A stretch of 46,480 nucleotides of DNA from Pseudomonadota bacterium (lineage in GTDB: Bacteria > Desulfobacterota > Syntrophorhabdia > Syntrophorhabdales > Syntrophorhabdaceae). The notes under the pieces were generated by a model. That model was not told the origin of the DNA. It saw only the letters and a list, made by a program, of their open reading frames with translations, and ran no database searches. Made by a program: the position numbers and the translations under genes. Location of the stretch: positions 1 to 46,480 of the forward strand of contig JAPLKA010000047.1 of the NCBI GenBank assembly GCA_026388315.1, given 5' to 3'. Positions 8,533 to 17,377 of this stretch are shown here, one piece after another (position 1 is the stretch's first letter; each line of letters begins with the position of its first letter).

Positions 8533-9564
8533 ATGCGCGTAGGAATGTATTACAACAACAGCAGGGTAGAAGTAGAGGAACTGCCGGTCCCCGGGGTTGG
8601 CAAAAGAGACATTCTCATTAAGGTTATGGCATGCGGCATATGCGGCAGCGATGTTCTGGAATGGTACCGCATTAAAAAGGCGCCCCTGGTTCTTGGCCAT
8701 GAAGTTACCGGTGAGATAGTTGAAGCCGGAGAAGAGGTGACAAAATTCAAAAGAGGGGACAGGGTATTTACCACACATCATGTTCCCTGCGATGAATGTC
8801 ACTGGTGCTTGACGGGTCATCAGACCGCATGCCAGGTTTTCCAGACAAAGAATAATTTTAACCCGGGTGGATTTTCTGAATACTTAAGGGTCTCCGGGAA
8901 AAGCATTGATACCGGAACTATTCTTCTGCCTGACGGAATGTCCTACGAGCAGGGATCATTTATTGAACCGTTAGGAACAGTAATCAGAGGGCTAAGAGCT
9001 GTCAACCTGAAACCTGGCGATACCCTGTTGGTTCTTGGCTGCGGAATTGCAGGCTTGCTCATGATTAAACTGGCCCGTATTCTGGGTGCCGGGAGGATTA
9101 TCGCAACAGATATAGATGATTATAGACTGGAAGCAGCAAAAAGATTCGGTGCTGAAAAAACGATCCGGGCTGACAGAGATATACCGGGTTCGATAAAAGA
9201 GACAAATAACGGCCGTCTGGCTGACAAGGTCATAGTGTGCGCAGGGGTACTGTCTGCTGCTTTGCAGGCATTGGAATCGGTTGACCGGGGTGGAACTGTT
9301 TTATTTTTTGCAGTACCGAACCCGGGAGAAACACTCAATATAGATTTCAATCCTTTCTGGAGAAATGATATAAGCCTTAAAACCTGTTACGGGGCTGCCC
9401 CGCTTGATAATGTACAGGCCATGGAGCTCATCAGGGCCGGGAATGTTGATGTTAAAGATATGGTTACACACAGATTCAGCCTGGAAGAAATTGCAAAAGG
9501 ATTTAAGGCTGCCGGTGAAGGCAAAAACTGTTTGAAGGTTATCATAAAACCACACAACGCATAA
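8533..9564 (+). CDS. Zinc-dependent medium-chain alcohol/polyol dehydrogenase
   Basis: A 343-residue MDR-family dehydrogenase, NAD(P)-dependent. The catalytic zinc site is shown by ACGICGSD and LGHEVTGEI, and the structural zinc site by four cysteines in CDECHWCLTGHQTAC. A Rossmann segment LVLGCGIAGLLMIKLARILGAG gives the cofactor site; its key glycines are GCGIAG. The ATG at 8533 is preferred over an in-frame ATG at 8506 because an AGGGG ribosome site lies 10 nt upstream and the protein then begins at the conserved first strand. It follows the lsrF-like gene by 7 bp, so the two enzymes are probably consecutive steps. Sorbitol, threonine or hydroxy-acyl-CoA dehydrogenase activity are all possible; I cannot choose. 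Confidence 0.85.
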   Translation: MRVGMYYNNSRVEVEELPVPGVGKRDILIKVMACGICGSDVLEWYRIKKAPLVLGHEVTGEIVEAGEEVTKFKRGDRVFTTHHVPCDECHWCLTGHQTACQVFQTKNNFNPGGFSEYLRVSGKSIDTGTILLPDGMSYEQGSFIEPLGTVIRGLRAVNLKPGDTLLVLGCGIAGLLMIKLARILGAGRIIATDIDDYRLEAAKRFGAEKTIRADRDIPGSIKETNNGRLADKVIVCAGVLSAALQALESVDRGGTVLFFAVPNPGETLNIDFNPFWRNDISLKTCYGAAPLDNVQAMELIRAGNVDVKDMVTHRFSLEEIAKGFKAAGEGKNCLKVIIKPHNA

Positions 9565-9583
9565 CAGATTATAAAAGAACATA

Positions 9584-9931
9584 ATGCAAGAATTAAAAAT
9601 AGAACATTTCGGGATAAGCGTTACTGATATTAAAGAATCAACCAACTGGTATCAGGATGTCTTCGGATTTGAAGAAGTCAAGGAGTTTGAAAAACCCGAC
9701 CTGCAGATTAAGGGGGCGGTCATGAAGAGAGGAGATCTCTCTCTGGAAATTCTGCAGCCCTATGCTGTTAAAAAATGTCCTTCTGAAGATGGCCCTCTGG
9801 TCACCCGGTTGCAAAGAATTGGAGCTAATCATTTGACTTGCACAGATGAAGGATTAAAACCTGAAGCTTTCATTCGTGCCATTTACTCTATGGCGGGCAT
9901 ACAGTATGGCACGCTTCTGCCAGTTCCTTGA
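9584..9931 (+). CDS. VOC/glyoxalase-fold protein, apparently C-terminally shortened
   Basis: A 115-residue protein starting KIEHFGISVTDIKESTNWYQDVFGF, a complete first beta-alpha-beta-beta-beta module of the vicinal oxygen chelate fold (glyoxalase, methylmalonyl-CoA epimerase and relatives). Its key residues are the metal-ligand His8 and the WYQDVFGF helix end. The second module begins (ANHLTCTDEG) but stops after one helix instead of adding three strands. The last 44 bp overlap the 3' end of convergent trpA (9888-9931). The gene may therefore be truncated by the rearrangement that joined this cassette to the trp operon. It lies 19 bp after the dehydrogenase, with only a weak ribosome site. 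Function is unknown and activity doubtful. Confidence 0.6.
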   Translation: MQELKIEHFGISVTDIKESTNWYQDVFGFEEVKEFEKPDLQIKGAVMKRGDLSLEILQPYAVKKCPSEDGPLVTRLQRIGANHLTCTDEGLKPEAFIRAIYSMAGIQYGTLLPVP

Positions 9932-10703
9932 AAAAGGTTAAAAAAGCTTCCGGTTCTTCATGAGACTGACAAGCATCTTCCCACCTCTTTACGAGCGCAC
10001 TGCCCACCACAAAACCGTCTACATGGTTTGCGTATTCACGTATTATATCGGGTGCTGATATACCGAAACCGAGCACAAGGGGCAATTTGATCCTGCTTCT
10101 GATCTCATCTATCTTGTCTTTTATGCCTTCCGGCAGGGTATTCCTCTCCCCTGTAACACCGGTAACGGAAACAAAGTAAATAAAGCCTCTTCCGATACGT
10201 TTTATCACTTGAATACGCCTTCTGTCCGTTACAGGGGTTGCAAGAAAAATCGAAACGATCCCTTGTTCCCAGAGCAGGTCAACAAAGGTCTTCGCCTCCT
10301 CAGGGGGAAGATCAACAGTAAGTACAGCGTCAACCCCTGCTGCCCTTGCGTCTTTTGCGAACGCTTCAATCCCGTAAGCCCAGAAAGGGTTATAATACCC
10401 CATGAGTACTATCGACGCTGAATAACGTTCCTTAAAATCCCTTACCGTCTGAAGGACCTTTTTCAGGGTAGTCCCGCTTTTAAGCGCCCTTTCCGTAGCC
10501 CTCTGGATTACGGGTCCATCGGCCATGGGGTCGGAAAACGGGACGCCAAGCTCAATGATATCTGCGCCGTTGTCTGCAAATATCGCCAGGGCTTCCAAGG
10601 TCTTTGTAATATCCGGGTCACCTGCGGTAATGTATGGTATGAACGCCTTTTTGCCGGTTATTTTGAGTCCTTCGAATACCTTGGTTATCTTATTGTTATT
10701 CAT
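9888..10703 (-). CDS. trpA: Tryptophan synthase alpha subunit
   Basis: A 271-residue TIM barrel that cleaves indole-3-glycerol phosphate to indole, which passes to TrpB. The signature [18 protein letters not shown] carries catalytic Glu51 and Asp62. [19 protein letters not shown] and the phosphate-binding GFGIS and VVGSALV follow in order. Its ATG overlaps the trpB stop by 4 bp. It is the last gene of the aromatic supraoperon, and I see no terminator after it: its 3' end overlaps the convergent VOC gene by 44 bp. The last few residues, after ELAEAC, differ from the usual end and may come from the junction. Confidence 0.97.
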   Translation of the reverse strand: MNNNKITKVFEGLKITGKKAFIPYITAGDPDITKTLEALAIFADNGADIIELGVPFSDPMADGPVIQRATERALKSGTTLKKVLQTVRDFKERYSASIVLMGYYNPFWAYGIEAFAKDARAAGVDAVLTVDLPPEEAKTFVDLLWEQGIVSIFLATPVTDRRRIQVIKRIGRGFIYFVSVTGVTGERNTLPEGIKDKIDEIRSRIKLPLVLGFGISAPDIIREYANHVDGFVVGSALVKRWEDACQSHEEPEAFLTFFKELAEACHTVCPP

Positions 10704-11875
10704 AGTTCTCCTTTTTGGATTTTCGATACCTGGTCTACGTCTTTGTCGCCCCTGCCCGAAAGATTCACAATTACAACCTTTCCCTGAAATTCATCTGCAT
10801 GCTTTATTACATAGGCTATTGCGTGACTGCTCTCAAGTGCAGGGATAATCCCTTCCTCCCTCGAAAGCAGGCTGAATGCGTCAAGCACTTCGTCATCGGT
10901 GGCATAGGCATAGTGAGCCCTTTTGGTGTCTCTCAAAAAGCTGTGCTCAGGCCCCACGCTGGCATAATCAAGCCCCGCGGAAACAGAGTGAGTTAAAAGG
11001 ATTTGACCGTCGTCATCTTGCAATGCATAGCTTTTCGTGCCCTGAAATATGCCTATCTTCCCTGTTGCAAACCTTGCAGCATGCCTGCCTGTCTCTATGC
11101 CGAGACCACCTGCCTCGACACCTATAAGCCTCACATGCTCAAGCTCGATAAAGGGATAGAATATACCCATGGCGTTGCTGCCCCCACCCACACATGCAAC
11201 AATCGTATCAGGTAACCTCCCCTCTTTTTTCATAATCTGCCTGATGGTTTCTTTTCCTATCACCGAAACAAACTCCTTTACCATTGTAGGATAAGGATGG
11301 GGTCCGAAGGCAGTACCGAGGACATAATGCGTATCGCGTACATTTGTCACCCAGTCCCTTAATGCTTCGTTGATTGCATCCTTGAGGGTTCTGCTTCCGC
11401 TGGCCACTCCGACTACTTCTGCGCCCAGTATCTCCATACGTATTACGTTCAACGCCTGCCTTTTCATATCTACCGTACCCATATAAACCCTGCATTTAAG
11501 ACCCAAAAGTGCAGATGCAGTCGCTGTTGCAACACCATGCTGGCCGGCCCCTGTCTCGGCAATAACCCTGTCCTTACCCATCTTTTTTGCAAGGAGCACC
11601 TGACCGATAGCATTATTTATCTTATGTGCGCCTGTGTGACAAAGATCTTCCCGTTTCAGATAGAGTCTCATCCCTGTTTTCCTTGAAATGTTTGCGGCAA
11701 AGTAAAGGGGCGTTGGCCTGCCGACATATCCGGTAAGGTAATGCATCAACTCTTTGCGGAATGCTCTTGATTTTACATGTTTGAAAAATCCATTTTTCAA
11801 CTCATTCAGCGCCGGCATGAGTGTCTCCGGTACATAAGCGCCGCCATATTCACCAAAATAACCGTTTGTTTTCAT
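10700..11875 (-). CDS. trpB: Tryptophan synthase beta subunit
   Basis: A 391-residue PLP enzyme that condenses indole and serine to tryptophan, typical length for TrpB1. It begins with [15 protein letters not shown]; the PLP lysine is Lys85 in [13 protein letters not shown], followed by [14 protein letters not shown] and the phosphate-binding GGGSNAMG. The start at 11875 has a strong AAGGAAGG ribosome site. An in-frame ATG at 11920 would add 15 residues not seen in the family. A stretch of period-9 repeat DNA separates it from trpF by 91 bp, one of the few gaps in the supraoperon. It couples to trpA by an ATGA overlap. Confidence 0.97.
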   Translation of the reverse strand: MKTNGYFGEYGGAYVPETLMPALNELKNGFFKHVKSRAFRKELMHYLTGYVGRPTPLYFAANISRKTGMRLYLKREDLCHTGAHKINNAIGQVLLAKKMGKDRVIAETGAGQHGVATATASALLGLKCRVYMGTVDMKRQALNVIRMEILGAEVVGVASGSRTLKDAINEALRDWVTNVRDTHYVLGTAFGPHPYPTMVKEFVSVIGKETIRQIMKKEGRLPDTIVACVGGGSNAMGIFYPFIELEHVRLIGVEAGGLGIETGRHAARFATGKIGIFQGTKSYALQDDDGQILLTHSVSAGLDYASVGPEHSFLRDTKRAHYAYATDDEVLDAFSLLSREEGIIPALESSHAIAYVIKHADEFQGKVVIVNLSGRGDKDVDQVSKIQKGEL

Positions 11876-11933
11876 ATCATCCTTCCTTTTAACCGGGCTC
11901 GCACCGCCCTCTCCCTTCATAGATGTTCAAACG

Positions 11934-12023
11934 GCTTGAACCCTTTATCTGAACGGTTTTATCGGTTTAAGCAGCTTGAACGGTTTGAACCCTTTCTCCT
12001 AATCGGCTTGAACGGTTTAACCT
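11934..12023. repeat. Period-9 degenerate repeat between trpB and trpF, running into trpF
   Basis: Words such as GCTTGAACC, GTTTAAGCA, GCTTGAACG, GTTTGAACC and GCTTGAACG recur in a 9-nt register with two spacers. The same word family appears at 13425-13460. The part from 11967 upward is translated as the TrpF C-terminal tail. Confidence 0.7.
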
Positions 12024-12623
12024 GTGCGCGCCTATCCTTTTAAATATCTCAGCCATCTTATCAGGGTCTTTCTTTCCCGGTTCAGATTCGACACCGGAGG
12101 CTATGTCGATCGCATAAGGATTCAGCTTCAGCGCCATATCAATGTTTTCGCTGTTTATCCCGCCCGCAAGCATAAAAGGTCTGCCAAAATCCGCCAGAAG
12201 ATCCCAGTTAAATTTTACGCCGCCCCCGCCGTGCATATTTTCGTGATAGCTGTCGAGGAGCGGAAACGACTCCGACTTCCGCGCCTCTTCCACATCCTTC
12301 TTATCCCGTACTCTGAAGGCCATAATAGTGATACCGGGCGCAAAGTTACCGCATAGGCCCCTGTCGCCGGCGTATACCTGCACCCTGTCCAACCCGCAGT
12401 AATTCCTGACCTCCATGACTTTTTCCCATCTTTCATCGACAAAAACACCGCATCTAATAAGGAATGGCGGTAATTTACAGATTATTTTCCTCGCTTCCTC
12501 GTGCGGTATGAACCTTTTACTGCCTTTATAAAACACGAAACCTATTGCATCGGCGCCCATTTCTGCCGCGAGCGAAGCATCTGCATAATTTGTTATGCCG
12601 CAGATTTTAACAAGCGTATTCAT
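11967..12623 (-). CDS. trpF: Phosphoribosylanthranilate isomerase
   Basis: A 218-residue TIM barrel converting phosphoribosylanthranilate to CdRP. The N-terminal VKICGITNYADA holds the catalytic Cys. GADAIGFVFYKGSKR and MLAGGINSENID, followed by DIASGVE, are the other conserved blocks. The expected general acid Asp is in LLDSYHEN. The ATG at 12623 is chosen because it overlaps the trpC stop as ATGA; an upstream ATG at 12635 follows AAAGGAG too closely. The last 20 or so residues (RLNRSSRLGERVQTVQAA) are encoded by period-9 repeat DNA and are not part of the barrel, so they look like a repeat-derived tail. Confidence 0.95.
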   Translation of the reverse strand: MNTLVKICGITNYADASLAAEMGADAIGFVFYKGSKRFIPHEEARKIICKLPPFLIRCGVFVDERWEKVMEVRNYCGLDRVQVYAGDRGLCGNFAPGITIMAFRVRDKKDVEEARKSESFPLLDSYHENMHGGGGVKFNWDLLADFGRPFMLAGGINSENIDMALKLNPYAIDIASGVESEPGKKDPDKMAEIFKRIGAHRLNRSSRLGERVQTVQAA

Positions 12624-13405
12624 AACTTCCCGCATAACTCCTTTAGTTTTTTACAGGGATCACCTGAAACAATCAGCGAAGTTCCGATAAGGAATCCGCT
12701 AACTCCCCGCTCCATGAATGTTTCAATATGTTCACGTCTTTCAATGCCGCTTTCCACTATCACAGGCAAATTCGCAGGAATACCGTTGATCACCTCGTGT
12801 GAAACGGCAAGGTCAACCTTCAGCGTTTCAAGGTTTCTATTGTTTATCCCGAGGATAAACCCTTCAAGATCGGCAATCTTTTCATACGTTTTCAGGCTAT
12901 GGACCTCCAACAGTACATCAATGTCTAACTGTCGGGCAATCTCAAGATATTCCGCTATCTGATGCGCACTCAGCGCCTCGCCTATTAAAAGCACTGCATC
13001 GGCACCGGCGGCCTTGGCCTGGTATATATCATACTCGTCAACAACAAAATCCTTCCTCAAAATCGGCAGGTCTGTGATCATTTTTGCCTCTGGAATATAG
13101 GCAATCGAGCCGTTAAAATACGTTTCTTCAGTAATGACCGATATTGCCGAAGCCCCGCCTTTTTCGTAATCCATAAGAAGTCCCGGCAAATCCAGGTCGC
13201 AGGCGAGCACGCCTTTAGATGGTGATGCCTTCTTCACTTCAGCGATGACCTTCACCTCTTTAGGAAAACGTTGGGAAAATGTTTTGAAAAAAGACCTCTT
13301 TTCTATTCCATAAGTCATCTTCTTGAGCTCTTCAAGGGGCATTTTACCCTTCAGTGCTTTAACCAACTCCCTTTTTTCATTTAAAACCTTTTCAAGAAAT
13401 GTCAT
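12620..13405 (-). CDS. trpC: Indole-3-glycerol-phosphate synthase
   Basis: A 261-residue monofunctional IGPS that ring-closes CdRP to indole-3-glycerol phosphate. The signature VIAEVKKASPSKGVL (53-67) contains Glu56, Lys58 and the phosphate-binding Ser. LPILRKDFVVDEYDIYQAKAAGADAVLLI follows (key Lys in LRKDF), then ILGINNRNL and VIVESGI. It is separated from trpD by 59 bp holding a period-9 repeat and couples to trpF by a 4-bp overlap. Length and motif order are normal. Confidence 0.97.
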   Translation of the reverse strand: MTFLEKVLNEKRELVKALKGKMPLEELKKMTYGIEKRSFFKTFSQRFPKEVKVIAEVKKASPSKGVLACDLDLPGLLMDYEKGGASAISVITEETYFNGSIAYIPEAKMITDLPILRKDFVVDEYDIYQAKAAGADAVLLIGEALSAHQIAEYLEIARQLDIDVLLEVHSLKTYEKIADLEGFILGINNRNLETLKVDLAVSHEVINGIPANLPVIVESGIERREHIETFMERGVSGFLIGTSLIVSGDPCKKLKELCGKL

Positions 13406-13424
13406 ATCAATATCCTGTCGTGTC

Positions 13425-13460
13425 CTTTGAACCGCTTAAACCATTTGAACGGTTCAAGCT
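13425..13460. repeat. Period-9 degenerate repeat between trpD and trpC
   Basis: Four consecutive 9-nt words, CTTTGAACC, GCTTAAACC, ATTTGAACG and GTTCAAGCT, fill most of the 59-bp gap. The consensus matches the trpB-trpF repeat about 1.4 kb away. The last two words form an imperfect inverted pair. Confidence 0.65.
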
Positions 13461-13464
13461 ATAA

Positions 13465-14514
13465 TCATCCCCTGCCTGCTCCTGCCAGTTCTTCGAGCTT
13501 TTTCAATGCCTTCCCTGAGTCTATGACCTCTTCTGCATAGGCTATGCCTTCTTTTATATCCCGCCGGATACCTGCAATATAAAATGCAGCACCGGCATTG
13601 ATAAGGACTGCCGCCCTTTTCGCCCCGTTTTCTTTGCCTGAAAGAATACCTTTAAGGATTTGCGCATTCTCATGCGCATCCCCTCCCCTTAAATCCTCAA
13701 TGTTGTATGCCTTGAGTCCAAAGTCCCTAGGATTAATTATGTATTGGCGTATCCCGCCGTCTTTTATCTCCGCCACTTGTGTGTCTGTGGTAACGGATAT
13801 CTCGTCCATCCCGTCTTTTCCATGGACAATCATAGCCCTTTCCGTGCCGAGTTTTATAAGCACACCGGCAAACACTTCACACAATGTTTCCTTGTATACG
13901 CCGAGCAGCAGGTGTCTGGCCGATGCGGGGTTTGTAAGAGGGCCGAGCATGTTGAAGATCGTCCTGATGCCTATCTCTTTTCTGGGACCTACCGCGTGTT
14001 TCGTAGATCCGTGGAATACAGGCGCAAACAAAAAGGCTATGCCGATCTCGCTTATATGTTTTGCTACGGCTTCCGGGGGAGCTTCTATATCAATTCCCAG
14101 CGCCTCCAGCACATCGGCGCTGCCGCAGCGGCTTGAAACAGACCTGTTCCCGTGCTTTGCAACCGTAGCTCCTCCCGCCGCAACCACAAAAGCGGCAGCA
14201 GTGGAGATATTGAAGGTCATCGTACCATCTCCGCCTGTGCCGACTATATCCACTATCACCCTGTTTTGCCCGTTTATATGGTCACTTACCGTTTCTTTGT
14301 TTAATGTGATCTTTGCCGCCTTGCTTCTCATTACCTTCACCGCACCCACAACCTCGTCAACGGTTTCGCCTTTCATGCGCAACGCGGTAATAAATGCAGC
14401 GATCTGGGCAGGGGTTGTCTTCCCTTCCATAATATCCTCAATGACCTGCGCCATTTCGTGCTCTTCGAGATGAACCAGGTTTACAGCCTTATCAATAGCT
14501 TCATTGATCGTCAT
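13465..14514 (-). CDS. trpD: Anthranilate phosphoribosyltransferase
   Basis: A 349-residue enzyme that joins anthranilate to PRPP. The PRPP-binding GTGGDG and the [21 protein letters not shown] block (key Asn and the SSRCGSAD segment) are intact, with [10 protein letters not shown] and VHGKDGMDE further on. The N-terminal helical domain contains [10 protein letters not shown] as usual. It is not fused to TrpG, unlike in enterobacteria, but couples to it by a 4-bp overlap (14511-14514). The C terminus GAGRG is followed by the repeat-bearing gap before trpC. Confidence 0.97.
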   Translation of the reverse strand: MTINEAIDKAVNLVHLEEHEMAQVIEDIMEGKTTPAQIAAFITALRMKGETVDEVVGAVKVMRSKAAKITLNKETVSDHINGQNRVIVDIVGTGGDGTMTFNISTAAAFVVAAGGATVAKHGNRSVSSRCGSADVLEALGIDIEAPPEAVAKHISEIGIAFLFAPVFHGSTKHAVGPRKEIGIRTIFNMLGPLTNPASARHLLLGVYKETLCEVFAGVLIKLGTERAMIVHGKDGMDEISVTTDTQVAEIKDGGIRQYIINPRDFGLKAYNIEDLRGGDAHENAQILKGILSGKENGAKRAAVLINAGAAFYIAGIRRDIKEGIAYAEEVIDSGKALKKLEELAGAGRG

Positions 14515-15098
14515 TTTTGACCCCCGTTTGTTTTTGAAATTGATAAAAAATTATTCAATATATGTTTTCCTTCTATTGTAAGGATGGATTCCGGATGAAA
14601 CTGCACCCCTTCAAGCATATACGTTTTGTGCCTTATGCCCATGACTTCGCCGCCTTCTGTCCATGCAGAGACCTCAAATACCTCCCGCAAGCCATTCATT
14701 TCGACTGCAAGCGAATGATAGCGTGTGGCCTTAAAGGGGTTATCCACGTCGCTCATAATAGTTTTTCCGTCATGAAAGATCCTTGATATCTTTCCGTGCA
14801 TCAGTTCTTTTGCGTGTACGATCCGGCCCCCGAATGCATAGCCGATAGCCTGATGTCCGAGGCATACGCCGAGTATAGGAATTTTTCCCGCAAAATGCCT
14901 TACCACATCAACGGATATACCTGCTTCCCTCGGTGTGCACGGTCCGGGGGATATGACTATCCTATCCGGTAACAGCCTTTCAATCTCTTCCAAATCGATC
15001 ATGTCGTTCCTGTAAACCGCCACATCTTCTCCGAGCTCGCCGAGATACTGGACGAGGTTGTAGGTAAACGAATCATAATTATCAATCATAAGTAGCAT
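14511..15098 (-). CDS. trpG: Anthranilate synthase glutamine amidotransferase subunit
   Basis: A 195-residue class I glutamine amidotransferase that supplies ammonia to TrpE. It begins [19 protein letters not shown]. The nucleophile is the Cys in [10 protein letters not shown], and the His-Glu pair lies in [11 protein letters not shown]. The oxyanion segment [11 protein letters not shown] is present. It could also serve aminodeoxychorismate synthase (PabA) in folate synthesis, as in other bacteria, because no pabA is visible; that is inference. The start lies one base after the trpE stop. Confidence 0.96.
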   Translation of the reverse strand: MLLMIDNYDSFTYNLVQYLGELGEDVAVYRNDMIDLEEIERLLPDRIVISPGPCTPREAGISVDVVRHFAGKIPILGVCLGHQAIGYAFGGRIVHAKELMHGKISRIFHDGKTIMSDVDNPFKATRYHSLAVEMNGLREVFEVSAWTEGGEVMGIRHKTYMLEGVQFHPESILTIEGKHILNNFLSISKTNGGQK

Positions 15099-15099
15099 A

Positions 15100-16584
15100 T
15101 CAGTCTATAATCTCCTTTAATTCCATTATGGATTTTACCAGGGCCTGTGACTTGTGGATCGTTTCCATGTACTCGTTCTCCGGTACCGAATCGGCCACAA
15201 TGCCCGCTCCTGCCTGGATATATACCTTGTTTTGTTTTTTAAGCAGTGTTCTTATTGTGATACAGAAATCCATGTTTCCGTTGTAGGCAAAGTAGCCTAC
15301 ACAGCCTGCATAAAATTCCCGTTTATCTTTTTCCAGTTCTTCTATGATCTCCATTGCCCTGATTTTCGGAGCACCCGCTACCGTGCCTGCAGGAAAGGTT
15401 GCCCGAAACACGTCGAATGCGTCCATGCCGTCTTTGACCCTCCCTTTGACGGAAGAAACGATATGCATTACATGGGAATACTTTTCTATGCCCATGAATT
15501 CAGGCACAGACACACTCCCTGTGACGGCGATCCTGCCCACATCGTTTCTTCCGAGATCGACAAGCATGGTATGCTCAGCCACCTCTTTCTCATCGGAGAG
15601 GAGTTCCTTTGCCAGAAGCTCATCTTCATCACGATCTTTGCCCCTTCTTCTTGTCCCTGCTATGGGCCTTACCTCCACCTCCCCGTTCTCGAGCTTTACC
15701 AGCGTCTCAGGCGAAGAGCCTATGAGGCTGTAATCGAGAAAATCAAGGAGAAACATATAGGGTGATGGGTTTACTACCCTTAACGCCCTGTAAAGGCTTA
15801 GGTTGTCGGTAGAAATCTCCATTGTAAACCTTTGAGATAAAACTACTTGGATTACATCACCGGCAATTATATATTCCTTTGCCCGCGATACCATCTCTTC
15901 AAATTCTTCCTTGGTTGTATTGCTGTCCATCATCCTTACGGATAATTTGCCTTCTTTGTTGAAGGCAAGGGATGAACGTACTATACCCTGGAGTTCATCA
16001 AGCTCTGCAACACCGCGTGCATAGCTCTCCTGCATGTTCTCGTGTTTGTCTGCATTCTGGAATACAAAAAGCGTCATTCTTCGTGTATAATTGTCGAAGA
16101 TGACGAGTTTTTTTGGAAATATGAAATACATATCAAAGACATCAAGGACACGTTTATTCGTATCCGGGATTTTCTCAAAGAATTTGACTACATCATACCC
16201 AACATAACCCACAGTACCTCCGCAGCATGCAATGCTGTCGGAAAAACCGAATCCCTTGAATTTGTTCATGATTTCCTTAAGCTCTAAAAAAGGGTTATTG
16301 CTTTCAAATGTATCTTCAATGAGGCCGCTTAAAAACACCTTTTTGCCGAGGCTCTTGAACACAAGGAATGGTTCGAAACCTATAAAAGAGAACCTGCCGA
16401 GCTTTTCTTTGGCCTCTACGCTTTCGAGCAGGAAAGACGGGGACAACGGATATGCATGCTTCAATTTCATATAACATGACAGCGGGGTATCGAGGTCTGC
16501 AAGTATCTCCCTGAAAAAGGGGAGCACATCATCCGTTTCAGCCTGTTTTAAAAATTCATTGTAAGTCATGGATTTTTCATTCAT
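15100..16584 (-). CDS. trpE: Anthranilate synthase component I
   Basis: A 494-residue chorismate-utilising enzyme making anthranilate with TrpG. The N-terminal LLES motif (52-55) and GRFSFIG mark the tryptophan-binding feedback site, so allosteric inhibition by Trp is expected. The catalytic C-terminal half contains [28 protein letters not shown] and [19 protein letters not shown], all in order. LLES and these blocks favour TrpE over PabB. The start overlaps the tyrA stop by 8 bp. It is the first trp gene of the supraoperon. Confidence 0.96.
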   Translation of the reverse strand: MNEKSMTYNEFLKQAETDDVLPFFREILADLDTPLSCYMKLKHAYPLSPSFLLESVEAKEKLGRFSFIGFEPFLVFKSLGKKVFLSGLIEDTFESNNPFLELKEIMNKFKGFGFSDSIACCGGTVGYVGYDVVKFFEKIPDTNKRVLDVFDMYFIFPKKLVIFDNYTRRMTLFVFQNADKHENMQESYARGVAELDELQGIVRSSLAFNKEGKLSVRMMDSNTTKEEFEEMVSRAKEYIIAGDVIQVVLSQRFTMEISTDNLSLYRALRVVNPSPYMFLLDFLDYSLIGSSPETLVKLENGEVEVRPIAGTRRRGKDRDEDELLAKELLSDEKEVAEHTMLVDLGRNDVGRIAVTGSVSVPEFMGIEKYSHVMHIVSSVKGRVKDGMDAFDVFRATFPAGTVAGAPKIRAMEIIEELEKDKREFYAGCVGYFAYNGNMDFCITIRTLLKKQNKVYIQAGAGIVADSVPENEYMETIHKSQALVKSIMELKEIID

Positions 16585-17377
16585 AAACGCCCTCTCTTGA
16601 TAACATATTTTCTCTTAATCGCAGGAAAAACGTCTCCATCTCTTCGTGGTCCCTTTCCCTGATAATGTGTTTCAGATATTCCAGCTTTGCCGTGACCCTG
16701 TCCAACTCGGCTAAGGAATAGGGATTAAACAGTATCTCTGTAAGTAGATGATCATCCTCGGATAAAAGTCCTTGTGCGATCCGCATATGCTTGGAGAAGG
16801 TGGTTCCGGGGACAGCGCCTTTGTCGATGCATGAGGCAAAGGCAATTGAAGAAATAAAGGGAAGTGTAAGGGAATAGGCCATCATCCTGTCGTGCTCGTC
16901 AAATGAATATTCAAAGATATTTACATTTAGTCTTTCGAATAACGTACTGAAAAACCAGGCACCTTTTTTATCAGACCCGCTTATGATGATTGCGCTTTCC
17001 TCTTTAAGTGCTTTCATATCGGTAAAGGTAGGGCCGAACATGGGGTGTACAGATACGAATCTGAACAGGCTCTGTTCGTAGTAACCGGCTATTTCTCCCT
17101 TTATCGATGCAAGATCGCCGATAATGCAGTTTTTGGAAATATGCAGCACAGCCTTTTCAAAAGCTGAAACGGTATTTTGGAGGCTCACGGCATTGATCAG
17201 GAGTTCGGGGTCAAACAAGGCAATCTCCTGTATACGGGGGAGCGCTGTTATGCTTTTTCCTCCAAGGCCGTTTAACTTCGTTTCGTCCGTATCATAAATT
17301 GCTATATCATGATCCCCGGATGATTCCCTTGCAAGCCATGAACCCATTTTACCGGCACCCAGAATGACGATTCTCAT
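16577..17377 (-). CDS. tyrA: Prephenate dehydrogenase
   Basis: A 266-residue NAD(P)-dependent enzyme that turns prephenate (or arogenate) into the tyrosine precursor. The nucleotide site is VILGAGKMGSW at the N terminus; GDLASIKGE and SVHPMFGPTF, with the catalytic His, follow. The C-terminal helical dimerisation region contains YSLTLPF. There is no ACT domain and no chorismate mutase domain, so it is a bare catalytic core with no visible tyrosine feedback site. It overlaps pheA by 4 bp (ATGA) and trpE by 8 bp. An aminotransferase is still needed and is not in the window. Confidence 0.93.
   Translation of the reverse strand: MRIVILGAGKMGSWLARESSGDHDIAIYDTDETKLNGLGGKSITALPRIQEIALFDPELLINAVSLQNTVSAFEKAVLHISKNCIIGDLASIKGEIAGYYEQSLFRFVSVHPMFGPTFTDMKALKEESAIIISGSDKKGAWFFSTLFERLNVNIFEYSFDEHDRMMAYSLTLPFISSIAFASCIDKGAVPGTTFSKHMRIAQGLLSEDDHLLTEILFNPYSLAELDRVTAKLEYLKHIIRERDHEEMETFFLRLRENMLSREGVYE

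Noticed and set aside
8533-9564. Specific assignment as 6-hydroxycyclohex-1-ene-carbonyl-CoA dehydrogenase of benzoate degradation
   Set aside because: Zinc-site motifs are shared by the whole family and no other benzoyl-CoA genes are in the window.
13598-14473. Long antisense ORF across trpD (and similar antisense ORFs over aroA, trpE, aroC and aroE/K)
   Set aside because: These mirror strongly conserved genes on the other strand and show no family motifs or ribosome sites.
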